A stretch of 64,000 nucleotides of DNA. Source: JAWKWH01 sp963669285 (GTDB taxonomy: Bacteria > Pseudomonadota > Alphaproteobacteria > Rhizobiales > Rhizobiaceae). Below, piece by piece: positions 25,882 to 36,223 of this stretch. Location of the stretch: the NCBI GenBank assembly GCA_963669285.2, contig CAXXSI010000025.1:1-64000 (forward strand). Direction: 5' to 3'. Positions within the stretch are counted from its first letter, which is position 1; every line of letters begins with the position of its first letter. The position numbers and the translations under genes are program-made. A model generated the notes under the pieces. It worked only from the letters and a program-made list of their open reading frames with translations. It ran no database searches and was not told where the DNA came from.

Positions 25882-26775
25882 ATGGCATCTATTTCATTCG
25901 ACAGTCTGGAAGGCTTGATTTGGATGAATGGTGAATTCGTGAAGTGGGCGGATGCCAAAGTGCATGTGCTGACCCACGGTTTGCACTATGCTAGCGCCGT
26001 ATTCGAGGGCGAGCGCGCTTATGGCGGCACTATATTCAAACTGACCGAACATACCGAGCGTCTGCATGAATCGGCACGACTACTCGGCTTTCGAATTCCC
26101 TGGTCAGTCGAGGAAATCGACGAGGCATGTAATCAGCTGCTCGCCAAACAAGGCTTATCCGATGCCTATGTCAGGCCGATTGCCTGGCGAGGCAGCGAAA
26201 TGATGGGGGTTTCCGCCCAGAACAACAAGATCAACGCCGCCATCGCGATCTGGCAGTGGCCTAGTTATTTTGATCCTGAACAGCGGCTCAAGGGAATCCG
26301 TCTGGACATGGCTGAGTACCGCCGCCCCGATCCGGCGACAGCGCCGTCAAGATCCAAGGCCGCAGGCCTCTACATGATTTGCACGTTGTCCAAGCATGCT
26401 GCCGAAGCCAAGGGCTACGCCGACGCCATGATGCTCGATTGGCGTGGTCATGTCGCTGAAGCCACCGGCGCCAACGTTTTCTTTGTCAAGGATGGCGTTT
26501 TGCACACACCGGTGCCGGATTGTTTCCTCGACGGAATCACCCGGCGTACGGTTATCGAGCTGGCGAAGGCGCGTGGAATAGAGATCGTCGAGCGAACGAT
26601 CATGCCAGAGGAAATGGAAGGCTTCGAACAGTGCTTCCTGACCGGCACAGCAGCGGAAGTCACACCCGTTTCGGAAATCGGCCCCTACCGGTTTGCCGTA
26701 GGTGACCTCACCAAAACGCTGATGGGCGACTATGAATCCGCGGTTCAGCCAAGCCAATCCATTGCAGCCGAGTAA
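25882..26775 (+). CDS. ilvE: Branched-chain amino acid aminotransferase
   Basis: 297-residue fold-type IV PLP aminotransferase, last step of Val/Leu/Ile synthesis. Recognisable: IWMNGEFVKWADAKVHVLTHGLHY..VFEGERAYGG, the PLP Lys in SRSKAAGLY, EATGANVFFVKDG, DGITRRTVIELA and LTGTAAEVTPV. ATG at 25882 has CGGAGG 5 bases upstream; an open frame before it lacks a ribosome site. Divergent from petP. Confidence 0.95.
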   Translation: MASISFDSLEGLIWMNGEFVKWADAKVHVLTHGLHYASAVFEGERAYGGTIFKLTEHTERLHESARLLGFRIPWSVEEIDEACNQLLAKQGLSDAYVRPIAWRGSEMMGVSAQNNKINAAIAIWQWPSYFDPEQRLKGIRLDMAEYRRPDPATAPSRSKAAGLYMICTLSKHAAEAKGYADAMMLDWRGHVAEATGANVFFVKDGVLHTPVPDCFLDGITRRTVIELAKARGIEIVERTIMPEEMEGFEQCFLTGTAAEVTPVSEIGPYRFAVGDLTKTLMGDYESAVQPSQSIAAE

Positions 26776-26946
26776 GACCTGCATTCGCGGGTATTCCTGT
26801 CCAGGGTCGCTCATCGCGCGATGAGCGGCCTATAAGTGATTGGCCTTCTGTGATCGCGTTTTGCAAATTGCAATTGACACGACCTTCAACATCCCGGAAT
26901 CTCCGATTGTAGGCGGACAACAGCAGCTATGCTGCGAGGAGGACAT

Positions 26947-27231
26947 GTGGAAGCTCTTGTTCCCATTATTATTGAAGCGGTCGCAGGGGCGATTGGTGGC
27001 AATGCCGTTAGCGGAGCGCTGAAGCAAAAAGCGCTCAACGCGTTGATGCGCACGATTATCGGTGCCATCGGCGGCGTTGGTGGCGGATCTATTCTGGGTG
27101 CCCTGCTGGGCGGTGACCCGGCTGCAGGCGGCGCCTTGGGTGGCTTGCTGGGAGATGCGGTCGGTGGTGTTGCCGGCGGCGGGATCCTGTCAGGCATTGT
27201 CGGCGCGGTCATGAGCGGCATGAAAAAATAA
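26947..27231 (+). CDS. Small glycine-zipper protein
   Basis: 94-residue, very Gly/Ala-rich protein made of repeated G-x3-G zipper stretches (IIGAIGGVGGGSILGALLGG, GGLLGDAVGGVAGGGIL). It begins EALVPIIIEAVAGAIGGN, the pattern of a small rhizobial family of unknown role. Such sequences associate with or insert into membranes as helical bundles. The GTG at 26947 is preferred because GAGGAGG lies 4 bases upstream; an in-frame ATG at 26929 is poorly supported. Confidence 0.7.
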   Translation: MEALVPIIIEAVAGAIGGNAVSGALKQKALNALMRTIIGAIGGVGGGSILGALLGGDPAAGGALGGLLGDAVGGVAGGGILSGIVGAVMSGMKK

Positions 27232-27339
27232 TCACCCGATCGCTACCGGCGCTGCCAGATGCAGCCTGAAATAACGGCGTTGCTGGACGGTGAATGCTTG
27301 CGCCTGTAAAGGACGGCTTGCGTATAACGGGAGCCGTCT

Positions 27340-27981
27340 ATGGGAAACTTGAGCGCCGGAATAGTGCCGGTAACGCCATTCCAACAAAATTGTACGATTC
27401 TGCTGGACGATGCCGAGAAGGTCGGTGTGGTTGTTGATCCCGGCGGCGAAGTTGAACGGATCAAGGCAGCAATTGACGACAACGGGATATCGATCACCGC
27501 GATCTGGCTTACCCATGGCCATATCGACCATGCCGGTGGTGCGATGGATTTGAAGGAAGCGCTGGGCGTCGACATCATCGGCCCTCATACTGACGATCGC
27601 GAGATGTTGCTGAATCTTGAAGAGCAAGCTCGAATGTTTGGCTTGGCTGAATCGGTCCGCAATGTCACGCCTGACCGGTTTTTGACCGAAGGCGAAACGG
27701 TTTCTTTCGCAGGCCACGAATTCGAAGTCTATCACTGCCCGGGGCACGCACCAGGCCATGTGGTTTTCTTTAACAGGGCTGCCAAATTCGCCCACGTTGG
27801 CGATGTTCTGTTCAACGGCTCAATCGGCCGAACCGATCTGCCGGGCGGCGACCATGACGCCCTGATCAGGTCGATCAAGGAAAAACTGCTTCCGCTCGGC
27901 GATGAGGTCAGTTTCCTGTGCGGCCATGGTCCCGGCAGCACCTTCGGCAAGGAGCGCCAGTCCAATCCGTTTCTTGTCTAG
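27340..27981 (+). CDS. MBL-fold hydrolase, glyoxalase II-like
   Basis: 213-residue metallo-beta-lactamase-fold hydrolase with the metal motif THGHIDHAGG, then PGHAPGHVVFF, AHVGDVLF and CGHGPGSTFGKE. These are the features of the short glyoxalase II-like group (YcbL type), with no C-terminal glyoxalase II domain. Substrate is probably a thioester but not determined. Stands alone with GGGAG upstream of ATG 27340. Confidence 0.92.
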   Translation: MGNLSAGIVPVTPFQQNCTILLDDAEKVGVVVDPGGEVERIKAAIDDNGISITAIWLTHGHIDHAGGAMDLKEALGVDIIGPHTDDREMLLNLEEQARMFGLAESVRNVTPDRFLTEGETVSFAGHEFEVYHCPGHAPGHVVFFNRAAKFAHVGDVLFNGSIGRTDLPGGDHDALIRSIKEKLLPLGDEVSFLCGHGPGSTFGKERQSNPFLV

Positions 27982-28090
27982 TCGAGATTAGTTGGACTGC
28001 GCCGCGACTCAGTTTTGATACCGGCTTCAAACGGAGGTGGCGCCCGTTCGGCCGGAACGGGGCCATTCACAGCGGATATGCCACGCACGG

Positions 28091-28558
28091 TTATCGCGCG
28101 ACGCAGAAATGCCGTTTGCCGTCATAACCCAGAAATGTGCCGCTTTGATCGTCAAACGAGCGATAGCGGTTTTGGCAATAGCGGAACCATTCGCGTGTCC
28201 AGGGTTCCGGACTTTCCACCACAGGTTCGGCGTAAATGATTTCCGGTTCGTCGGAAATGTTCTCAGGGCTCGGCGGGAAGTAGTTGCGATCGGGGCGCGG
28301 GCGCACGGGCTGATGAACGCGATGGCCGCGATTGTGCTTGGAATTGGCCGCGCCAACGATGATGGCGCCAATCGCAAGACCGACAATACCTGCCGCAATG
28401 AGCTCACCGGTATCGTTCTTTTTCACGATGACCGGTTGGTGATGCCGCCGATGCTTGTGATGCTGCCAGCGGTCATGCGCCGATACCTGAGCCATCGGGG
28501 CAAGCAGCATTGCAATGGCCGTAAGCGATAGCGCGGCTGGTTTGAAAAATCCGTTCAT
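28091..28558 (-). CDS. BA14K-family protein
   Basis: 155-residue exported protein. Signal peptide (1 to about 27), a His-rich stretch (HHKHRRHHQP), one central hydrophobic helix (AAGIVGLAIGAIIVGAA), a Pro-rich linker and the C-terminal BA14K signature YCQNRYRSFDDQSGTFLGYD..RHFC. Brucella BA14k is an immunoreactive envelope protein with lectin-like activity. ATG at 28558 has AAGGAGA upstream. The His cluster could bind metal, but that is speculation. Confidence 0.9.
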   Translation of the reverse strand: MNGFFKPAALSLTAIAMLLAPMAQVSAHDRWQHHKHRRHHQPVIVKKNDTGELIAAGIVGLAIGAIIVGAANSKHNRGHRVHQPVRPRPDRNYFPPSPENISDEPEIIYAEPVVESPEPWTREWFRYCQNRYRSFDDQSGTFLGYDGKRHFCVAR

Positions 28559-28575
28559 TGTGGTCTCCTTATAAT

Positions 28576-28599
28576 ACCGCCCCCCGACCGGGAGGCGGT
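28576..28599 (-). other. Hairpin between csp and BA14K genes
   Basis: Stem ACCGCC..CCC / GGG..GGCGGT with a 4-base loop and one internal mismatch, 57 bases after the end of the cold-shock gene and just ahead of the BA14K ribosome site. No T run follows on the minus strand, so it could be a weak terminator or a 5' leader stem. Confidence 0.35.
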
Positions 28600-28655
28600 T
28601 AATCCGGAGACATGACTAGCTGGCTCAGCCTGAACGCTGGCTGAACGGAATATTG

Positions 28656-28871
28656 TTACCCGTCAACTGTCAGATTGACCGCTTTCGGACCCTTGCCTCG
28701 TTTGTCGGGCTCGGTCTCAAAAGAAACTTTCTGGCCATCTTCCAAACCGGGCAGACCAGATGCCTGGACGGCAGAGATGTGAACAAAGACATCATTACCA
28801 CCCTCATCTGGGGTAATGAACCCGAATCCCTTGGCGTGATTGAAAAATTTGACTGTCCCTGTCTGGGCCAT
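28656..28871 (-). CDS. Cold-shock domain protein
   Basis: 71-residue single cold-shock domain, an RNA/ssDNA chaperone. RNP1 is KGFGFI and RNP2 is VFVHI; TGTVKFFN at the start and GPKAVNLT at the end are typical. ATG at 28871 has AAGGAG upstream; the open frame before it is not coding-like. The paralogue (CspA/CspD type) cannot be assigned. Confidence 0.96.
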   Translation of the reverse strand: MAQTGTVKFFNHAKGFGFITPDEGGNDVFVHISAVQASGLPGLEDGQKVSFETEPDKRGKGPKAVNLTVDG

Positions 28872-29265
28872 GGATAACTCCTTGTCTCCCGTCATGGCAT
28901 GTTTGCGCAAACGTTGTTTGCGGCGCGGTCTCGGTCGTTTACTGGGGGAGAAGAAACAGTGGTTGGCGCGGCGAGCCCTTGCCAAGGCGCATTCTTATCG
29001 CGCAAACCTTCCGGGCGGCCTTTCGTCAATTTTCGAGCCCGGGCAGGCTATTCCAGTCTCCGGGCCGGCAAATGCCCGAATGACCATATCTTTGTCGATT
29101 TGCTCAGTTTCGGCAAGCGAAAGTTTTTCCGTCGCGACAAACATCCAAGTGTGATCTGATATTCCGATTTATCGATTGATGCGGCCCAGAAGCTCTTATC
29201 AAGCGGAAACAACTACACTAGGATCGCCTGGACGGGACCGAATTACGGTTTGGGAGGAACGGGTT
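28872..29265. other. Intergenic region, no gene recognised
   Basis: 394 bases between the divergent cold-shock and repeat-protein genes. It must hold both promoters and probably a long cold-shock 5' leader (a TTTGCGCAAA palindrome lies near 28905). Open frames exist on both strands but show no family resemblance, no ribosome site and a composition like shadow frames. Confidence 0.5.
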
Positions 29266-30429
29266 ATGCGCCTAATGAATCTTGGATATGCGGTGGCGGT
29301 GGTTGCCATATTGATCTCGGCTGTGATTTCCAGTCCCGCGACCGCACAGGTGAAATTCGAGTTCGAAGGCGGAGACCAGTTGGCGATTGCCTTCCTGGAA
29401 AGCCGCGGATACACCGATGTCCGCATCATCGCGAACGAGCTCATTCAGGTGCGCGTTGAAGCCTGCAAGGACGGTATTCGCTATCGGTTAAAGGTGAGGA
29501 TCGATGGTAGAATTTCCGGTTTGCGAAAAATCGGCACTTGCGGCGCGTTGACAGCCAAACAGATACGCAAACTGCTGCGAGACGCGGGATACCGGCAGAT
29601 CGAGATATCCAAGGCGGATGGCCAGTATATCGCGTTCGGTTGCAAAAATGACGACAAGTTCCGGGTAATATTGCGTTTGGATGGAGCGACAGTGCACACC
29701 AAGCGCATAGGCTCCTGCGTTGAGGACCTGTCGCGCGGTGAAATTGCCGCCCTGCTTCGCAGGCAGGGCTTTGACGGCATTGATTTCCAGCGAGCGGCTG
29801 GGACGAATGACTATGTCGTCCACGCCTGCTTGGGGCGAGCGAAATTCGAGCTCGTTATCAATCCGCAGGGCAATATCGTCAGCGAACGGCGGATCGGACT
29901 GTGTGAAGAAGAAATCAGTCCGCGCGATATCCCCCAGATATTGGCGGCGAAAGGATTCACCCGAATTGAAGTCGTCGACGATGAATTGCCCGGCTACGTT
30001 GCCATCGCCTGCAAGGGCGGCAACCGGGTGGAAGTCACGCTCAACCGTTTCGGGCGCATAACGAAGACCAAGCGCCGCGGCAGATGTGCCAGACTTTTGA
30101 CCCAGGATGAAATCGTCGAAATCCTGATCAAGCGGGGTTTCCGCCGGATCAAAGTCGTCAAGGCGGATGACCGGAACTACGTGATCGATGCCTGTCATAA
30201 AAAGCGCCGGCTGCGGATGACTTTCACCGTATATGGCGACTTCGTTTCTGAAAGGGACCGGGGTGCTTGCCAATCGCGTCGGGTCAGCGAAATCCTTGAG
30301 GATCTTGGCGGTCGTGGCATTGATGACCTGCAGATCTATGTCGAGGGATGCCGGCGCAATCGTAGAATCCGCATCCCCCTTGATGAGCTGGGTGACACCG
30401 GTAAACGGGAAAGAATAGGCGCCTGCTGA
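29266..30429 (+). CDS. Secreted protein with six Cys-paired tandem repeats
   Basis: 387 residues with a signal peptide (1 to about 28, AVISSPATAQ). The mature protein is six degenerate repeats of about 58-60 residues. Each has a helix with a Gly (IxxLLxxxGF), a beta-rich stretch ending in (Y/I)xxxAC, a basic strand, then a turn xxG and a closing RxGxC. Thus each repeat holds one AC and one GxC cysteine, probably a disulfide. The unit resembles PepSY/BLIP-like folds, but I do not recognise a named family. The last repeat is shorter. ATG at 29266 has GGAGG 9 bases upstream. Strongly basic. No enzymatic motif; an envelope-binding role is a guess. Confidence 0.75.
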   Translation: MRLMNLGYAVAVVAILISAVISSPATAQVKFEFEGGDQLAIAFLESRGYTDVRIIANELIQVRVEACKDGIRYRLKVRIDGRISGLRKIGTCGALTAKQIRKLLRDAGYRQIEISKADGQYIAFGCKNDDKFRVILRLDGATVHTKRIGSCVEDLSRGEIAALLRRQGFDGIDFQRAAGTNDYVVHACLGRAKFELVINPQGNIVSERRIGLCEEEISPRDIPQILAAKGFTRIEVVDDELPGYVAIACKGGNRVEVTLNRFGRITKTKRRGRCARLLTQDEIVEILIKRGFRRIKVVKADDRNYVIDACHKKRRLRMTFTVYGDFVSERDRGACQSRRVSEILEDLGGRGIDDLQIYVEGCRRNRRIRIPLDELGDTGKRERIGAC

Positions 30430-30633
30430 CAATCCCTTCGAGGTATCGTTGGCATGGTTGTGCAGACAGGTGGCTGACCGCCGCTTGCGGGCGGAAGGTA
30501 TCTACCATTGCGTGTGGGCTATCCCACAGACAATTCCGGTCAAGCTTGCAACGATGATGTACTTATTTCGCAATGGCTTGGACCGGAAAATCGGATGGGG
30601 TCGAAGTTCCATAGCTGAAACGGAGGGGTGGTG

Positions 30634-31461
30634 ATGATCGAAGGCGGAACCAGGTATTGGACGACTTCCAGGACGTTGGGCGAAAAGACCGAGATCGCCA
30701 TCATGTCGCCGATTAGGCTTGGACGGGTTCCAAACGAACGGCGTACCTTCGAGGAACGGGCAAGGTTCAAGATCTCCGCGCTGATGCGTTCGGTCGAGCA
30801 AGGGCTGCCGAACGAACTAAGTCGCATCATCACAATTCATTTTGCCCGGATGATTGTCATTCGCCCGGAGCAGTACCTGATTTATTCCGGCTACCCCGGA
30901 TTCCCCAACCCGGAAGGAAGCGGCGACGGGAGCGAAATTCCGGGCTTCCGCTCCGAACTCGATCCGGACGCCGGTGAAGTTTGGAAGTTCGATGAATTCG
31001 ACGGCGCTGCCGCATCGGGGAGCCCCGATGATGAGCTGGAATTCCGGTCCTGGCTTCTGACCCAAGTCATCTTCGACGGCGATATCAAAGTCTATTTCCG
31101 CGACATTGCCCAATTCATCAAAGACCGGTTCGATGACGTTTTCTTCAATTGCGAAGATTTTCCCGGTACCGGAAATTTCGAGGCTTTCTGGCAATGGATC
31201 CGGCGATACCAACTGCCCAATGACCTGTTTATCTCCGCTTACCCGGCAATGTCGGTGCCTAGGATCAAATACCTTGAGAGCTTCAAGAGACGGTTTGATG
31301 CATTCGTGACCACGGTACGCTCGGCCCAGGGTGAGCGGCTGCAGCCGATGGATGAATTGTTTGATGAGTTCCTCAGGCAAAACGAGCAGTTCGCGACCGG
31401 GTTTCCATCTCAAGGCGGGGTATACACCGCCGCGACGTCCGACGAGGAGGATGTGTTATGA
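30634..31461 (+). CDS. Companion protein of the DyP-P450 fusion
   Basis: 275-residue soluble protein without signal or membrane helix. Segments IITIHFARMIVIRPEQYLIYSG, QVIFDGDIKVYFRDIAQFI, VFFNCEDFPG and LFISAYPAMSVPRI fit a ferredoxin-like alpha/beta-barrel pattern that I recall in proteins encoded beside peroxidase-type haem enzymes; the assignment is tentative. ATG at 30634 chosen because GGAGGGG lies 6 bases upstream; GTG codons at 30628 and 30631 are alternatives. Its stop overlaps the ATG of the fusion gene (ATGA), so the two products are made together, probably as one complex. Confidence 0.65.
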   Translation: MIEGGTRYWTTSRTLGEKTEIAIMSPIRLGRVPNERRTFEERARFKISALMRSVEQGLPNELSRIITIHFARMIVIRPEQYLIYSGYPGFPNPEGSGDGSEIPGFRSELDPDAGEVWKFDEFDGAAASGSPDDELEFRSWLLTQVIFDGDIKVYFRDIAQFIKDRFDDVFFNCEDFPGTGNFEAFWQWIRRYQLPNDLFISAYPAMSVPRIKYLESFKRRFDAFVTTVRSAQGERLQPMDELFDEFLRQNEQFATGFPSQGGVYTAATSDEEDVL

Positions 31462-34400
31462 GTGCCGCAGCCAAGCAAAGTGCCGGCAGCGGTGCGCCAC
31501 GGCCAACAAACATGCAGGCTAATATCGCCCGTGCCGTCAAATACCCTGGTCTGAACACGCGCAACTGGTCCCTGTTCTTCTTCTTCAGAATACTGCGCAA
31601 AGCTGAAACGCGACCGGTTTTACAGATGTTGGCGGAGCAGGCCAAACAGCAAGCAGCCGGCGCAAAAAAACGTGACACCGCGGCGGGAGGTCAAGCCGAT
31701 AGGCGTTCACCCAGCCAGACGGTCGAAGCCGGCGTTTGCGCCGAAGCAGCCGGCGTGGCTGGCGGCGTCGCATTTCCTACGCCTGATGAGGATCCCGAGG
31801 CATTTCAGGAAATCTTGCGATCGCTCTCGGAGGTTCCCGAGTCACAACTACCGGCAGATGAGTTTTATGCCTGGTTGCGACGGCTTTCCGCCGCTGAATT
31901 CACCGAGGCCAAACCGGCCGGAGATCCAGACCCAAAACTGGCTAAGGAACGCGACAAACAGGCCGGCAGCAAGCTCGATGCCAAGAGCATTCACGGACAT
32001 CTGGACAAAATTTTGTCTGGCCCCGCTCTCAAATTTGACAAGGACAAACTTGCCCCGCAACTGGCCGCGTTGCTGATGAAACCCGATGGTCCGATGCTCG
32101 CCGTCACACGCGCGCTTGAACTGTTGCTTGGCAACCTGTCGTCTCCGAAAAACCTGCAGCTCGTGATTGCGGTGATCCGTGGACTCGGTGAAAAACTGCA
32201 GGGCAATCCGAAGGCCGCCGCGTGGTTTTTGTTTATCCTGTCCTCCTACTTCAAGGTGCTGGTTTCCAGTCCAAAACTGGTCGGCAAGCTGCTTGCCAAA
32301 TTCAAGGGCGATCCGGGAACAGCCGGCCTTGCCGCCCTCCATGGCGGTTTGACCACCATGTGCATCTACGAAATTCTGCGCCAGTCTGCGCCTTCGATCG
32401 CCAACAAGAAGACAGCCGGCAAACAGGCTTTCACAGGTATGGTCCGCGGCGAGAACACTCAAGCCTCGGTTACAGGTCGTCCTGCCAAACCGGCAGGTCA
32501 GGTGCCGGTGGATCCGATGCCGGTCAATATCGCCTTCACATTCCCCGGTCTCGAGGCGCTGCACCTTGATGCACAGACGCTCGATTCATTTCCCGATGTC
32601 TTCAAGGAAGGCATGGCAGCAAGGGCGGAACGCCTCGGCGACACCGGCCCCAGTGCGCCTGAAAACTGGGACGGCGCGCTTGGCCTGCGAAGCGTTCACG
32701 GGCAATTTGCAAGCCGGTTCGTGATTGGAGACAACGAGACCCCGTTGCCGAACGAACTCTGGCGGCGACTGCGCGAGGATATCCGCCTGTTCAACGACCG
32801 GGCCGGACCGCGGGGAAAACTGCTGCGCGCATTGGTTGGCGCATTGTTCCGACCACTCGGTATCGAAATTCTGCATCTGGAACTGGGACAGGATCCATAC
32901 AACGTAGATCCTGCAACCGGCCGTGTCGATCCGGTCAAGTACCGCCTCGAGCATTTCGGATTCCGTGACGGCATAAGCCAGCCATTTATCGATATCGGGC
33001 TTGGCATGCCGCCGGCCGGCGGTGGAACGCCAAGGCGAAACCGGACATGGGATCGGGTTGCCCCCGGTGAGATATTTCTCGGCCATCCGGATGAGGACGG
33101 CCATTTGCAGCAACAGCCTGCCAACAGCCTCTTGCGCGACAATGGGACCTATCAGGTCTTCCGCAAACTGGAGCAGGACGTTATCGGATTCCGTAATTAT
33201 CTCGGCCAGCAGCGCGACACGAAAGCGGGACAGGAAAAGTTGGCCGCCCAGTTTATGGGTCGCTGGAAAGACGGAACGCCGCTGATAGTCTCGCCGGACA
33301 AGGAAATTGGCTTGGGCGATGATCCGGATGGCAAGACCAACGATTTCCTGTTTGTGAAAGACGATCCTCATGGCGCCAAATGTCCACTTGGCTCGCACAT
33401 CAGACGTTCCAATCCGCGTGATATCGGGGGAAACACCGATGCCAAACGCCATCGGATCCTGCGCCGGGGAATTGCTTACGGCGGGCCACTTCTGCCCGAA
33501 GATTCACGCGGCGATGGCGAGGAGCGAGGACTGTTGTTCGTTGCCGTTAACTCCCGCCTCGACCTGCAGTTTGAGTTGATACAGTCGAACTGGATCAACA
33601 ATGGCGAATATCTTGGCCAAGCCGGTTTGGGCCGGTGCCCTGTTACAGGCGCCAACAACGGGGCTTCGTCAGACCGGTTTTATGAATCGGGCGCAATAGC
33701 CCCGGTTCACAACATACCGCGATTTGTAACAACCCGCGGTGGTGATTACTTCTTCGTTCCGAGTCTGGACGCCCTGCAGGCCATTGGCAGCAAGGTCACA
33801 TTTCCACCTGAACCCGGTTGGAAGGGCACAGGCTGGCTGGATGATGTTGTCACGCCTTCCTTGTTCCAGAAATCGCGCATCCGGCAGTTTTCGAAACAGA
33901 TACTATCCGGCGCCACCCGCAAGATCGTTGTGCGTCCTCCCAAGGCACCCGCATCCGGCAACCTGCCGGATGCCCACACGATCCACGAGGACCCGCTGGC
34001 GGCAAAGCCGATCACTTTTGTCGGACTGCATAGTGACGTCAAGAAGGTGCTGGAGGACAACAAGGCGGATTTGCGCTTTTCGGTCAGGCACTATCGGGAA
34101 GCCTGCCGCCGCACGACCCGCGGCTACGATATGCTGATCGGCACTGAATTGAAAACAGACACGGGTGCGGCACGGGAACGATTGCAGGAAGTGCTGCGCC
34201 TGGCGTGGAGCGAGTTTACCGGACGGGCAAGTTTTTTCGAGCGTCTGAAGCGCATCACCGATGACAGCATCTCTGCCACGCTGACACGTACGAGCCAGCG
34301 CGGACAGATCGATCTGGTGCGCGATCTCGCCACCGACACCGTCTACCGAATCGTTTCTGAACTGTTCGGAGTGCCCGGTCCAAAGTGGATTACCGAAATC

Positions 34401-35395
34401 GCGATTGCCCTGCCATTCGCCCGCAAGCAGGTGGGCGATCTGGAACGCGACTGGCTGAGTGCCATCAAAGCCGAGAAACCGGAGAATCCGGGATCGGTCA
34501 CGCTGCAGCTTTGGTCGGTGATATTCCTGGCCGATCTCGTCGGCAATCACTTGCGTATCGGAGAGTTGAATGTCCTGGCGCGCAAGGCGGGTGGCGAGTT
34601 CATGGCTCACCTCGAAGACCTGCTGTCAAACGCCAGACTGCACCGGCCCGCTAATCCTGACACGCTTTTGGAAATCTTCGTCGACATCGAATCCAAAGCG
34701 ATTGATCACGTCCGCACCATGAATGGCGCGGCCGGCGATCCAGCCTATTCGGCTGATGACTACTATATGGATGTCATTGCTTTGCTGCTGGAATTGGTCG
34801 GCACGCCGATGTCGGTGATACCAACCGCTTGGGGAAACTCAATCGGCAGCATTCTGAATTTGCGTATGGATTTGCCGACACTGTTTGCGATACTGGGAGA
34901 CCCCCAGCCGCCGCTCATCATCAACAAAGGCCAGGTTAAGCAGGGTCCGTATAGTTGGATCAGCCAACTGCTCTACGAAATCGACCGGATCAATCCCTCG
35001 TTCAAGGTGTTCATGCGATACAGCGAAGACACCAACAAGATCGACAATCAACTGACGATAGACAAGGAACACTGGGTCGCTGCGATGGCAGTGTGCGCGA
35101 ATGTCGATCCGCGGATCCATCCGAATCCCGGGAGTTCTCACTCTACCCGTTCTTGCCCGGACCAGAGCGCAGCCGAGACAACTACTTCATGTTCGGCTCT
35201 GCCGGCGGTGGCCGCGACTGCTGGGGCCGTGACCAGATGGCATTATATCTGTTGGACCAGTTCATCCGGGCGGCGGCCAAACTCAATGGCCTGCAAAAAG
35301 TTGCCGGTCCGCGCGGAGACCCGATGAAACTGTTTGAGGTCACCCTTGGCCTGCCGGCGCGATTTGCCAGAAATCGTATAAAGCCGGTGGCTTAG
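31458..35395 (+). CDS. DyP-type peroxidase-cytochrome P450 fusion, frameshifted near the end
   Basis: About 1312 residues once a frame break is repaired. Residues 1 to about 345: helical region of no known family. About 350-775: D-type dye-decolourising peroxidase, with FTFPGLEAL, the GXXDG motif GFRDGISQP (near 501) and the proximal-haem-ligand region CPLGSHIRRSNPRD (near 645). About 835-1312: cytochrome P450-like, with the ExxR helix YEIDR (near 1173), ANVDPRIHPNP, and the haem-thiolate loop FMFGSAGGGRDCWG (near 1250). A missing G in GGG (35130-35132) breaks the frame after NP; as written translation runs on to 35327 and loses the haem Cys. Two haem oxidases in one chain recalls fungal Ppo oxylipin enzymes, but with a DyP instead of a cyclooxygenase-type domain. 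Intracellular; substrate unknown. Confidence 0.8.
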
Positions 35396-35449
35396 AACCG
35401 TTCGACTTTCTAGCCGTTATGCGGCGGCAGGCAGCAAATTGGCAGGAGA

Positions 35450-36149
35450 TCAGGAACCGGAATTCAGATCGCGCAACTTCTTGATATCCAGGATCTTGAT
35501 TCCGGCGACGGTCGATTTCGATTAATCCGGCGAACGCCAGCTGGTTCAACTCCCGCGATACCGCCTCGCGATGCGTGGCGATGCGGGTGGCAATTTCATA
35601 ATGCGTCGGAGCCGGATCGATGACAAACCGGTTTACGCCGGGCTTGGCATCGCTGCAAAGACGCAGAAGCTCCTGTTGCACGCGTTCGCGCACAGGCAGC
35701 GTGCCATACTCGAAAATGCGTCGGGTCAAAGCCCGGGATTTCGCCACCAGCATCTCGGCCAGTCTCAAGCCGATGATCGGATTCTCGGTCAGCAGCGAAC
35801 GGAATTGCTCCGACGTCATTCTGGCGATCGTGCAATCTTCGATCGCGTCCACGGAAGCCGATCTCGGCTTGCCGTCTATCGCAGAGAACTCCCCGAATAT
35901 CTCACCTTTACGGATATCATTGTAGGAGACTTCCTTACCCTCAAGTGAGTAGCTTCTGGCCAGTACCGCACCTTCAACGATAAAGAAGACATCGGTGCTG
36001 GGGTCGTCATTGGAGAGTATCTGGCTGCGCTTGGGATAGCGTTGCCAGCGGCAAAGCTGCGAAATCGCTACCGGGTCCAAACCCTCGACGCTTCGAAACA
36101 ATTCGATCGAGTCGGTCAGCAATCTGGCCTGTTCAAGGTTACCGTGCAT
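35450..36149 (-). CDS. Crp/Fnr-family regulator, frameshifted near C terminus
   Basis: About 232 residues: cyclic-nucleotide-binding domain (about 15-135; KGEIFGEFSAIDGKPRSASV is the phosphate-binding cassette) and a C-terminal winged helix with THYEIATRIATHREAVSREL. No N-terminal Cys set, so not an Fe-S FNR. The frame breaks at TTT 35516-35518 (AAA on the coding strand): removing one A gives LIESTVAGIKILDIKKL and a normal stop at 35450; as written it runs into 35340 with a non-family tail. Divergent from the cyclase gene with a CRP-type site between, so cAMP is the likely ligand. Confidence 0.88.
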
Positions 36150-36223
36150 CTAACTCCAACCACTTGCGATACCCGGAATGCCTGCCTGATCTGCATCCGA
36201 AGCAACATATGCGCTTGATACTT

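Noticed and set aside
28899..29159. An 86-codon plus-strand frame between the cold-shock and repeat-protein genes
   Set aside because: No ribosome site, no recognisable family, and it overlaps the probable cold-shock leader.
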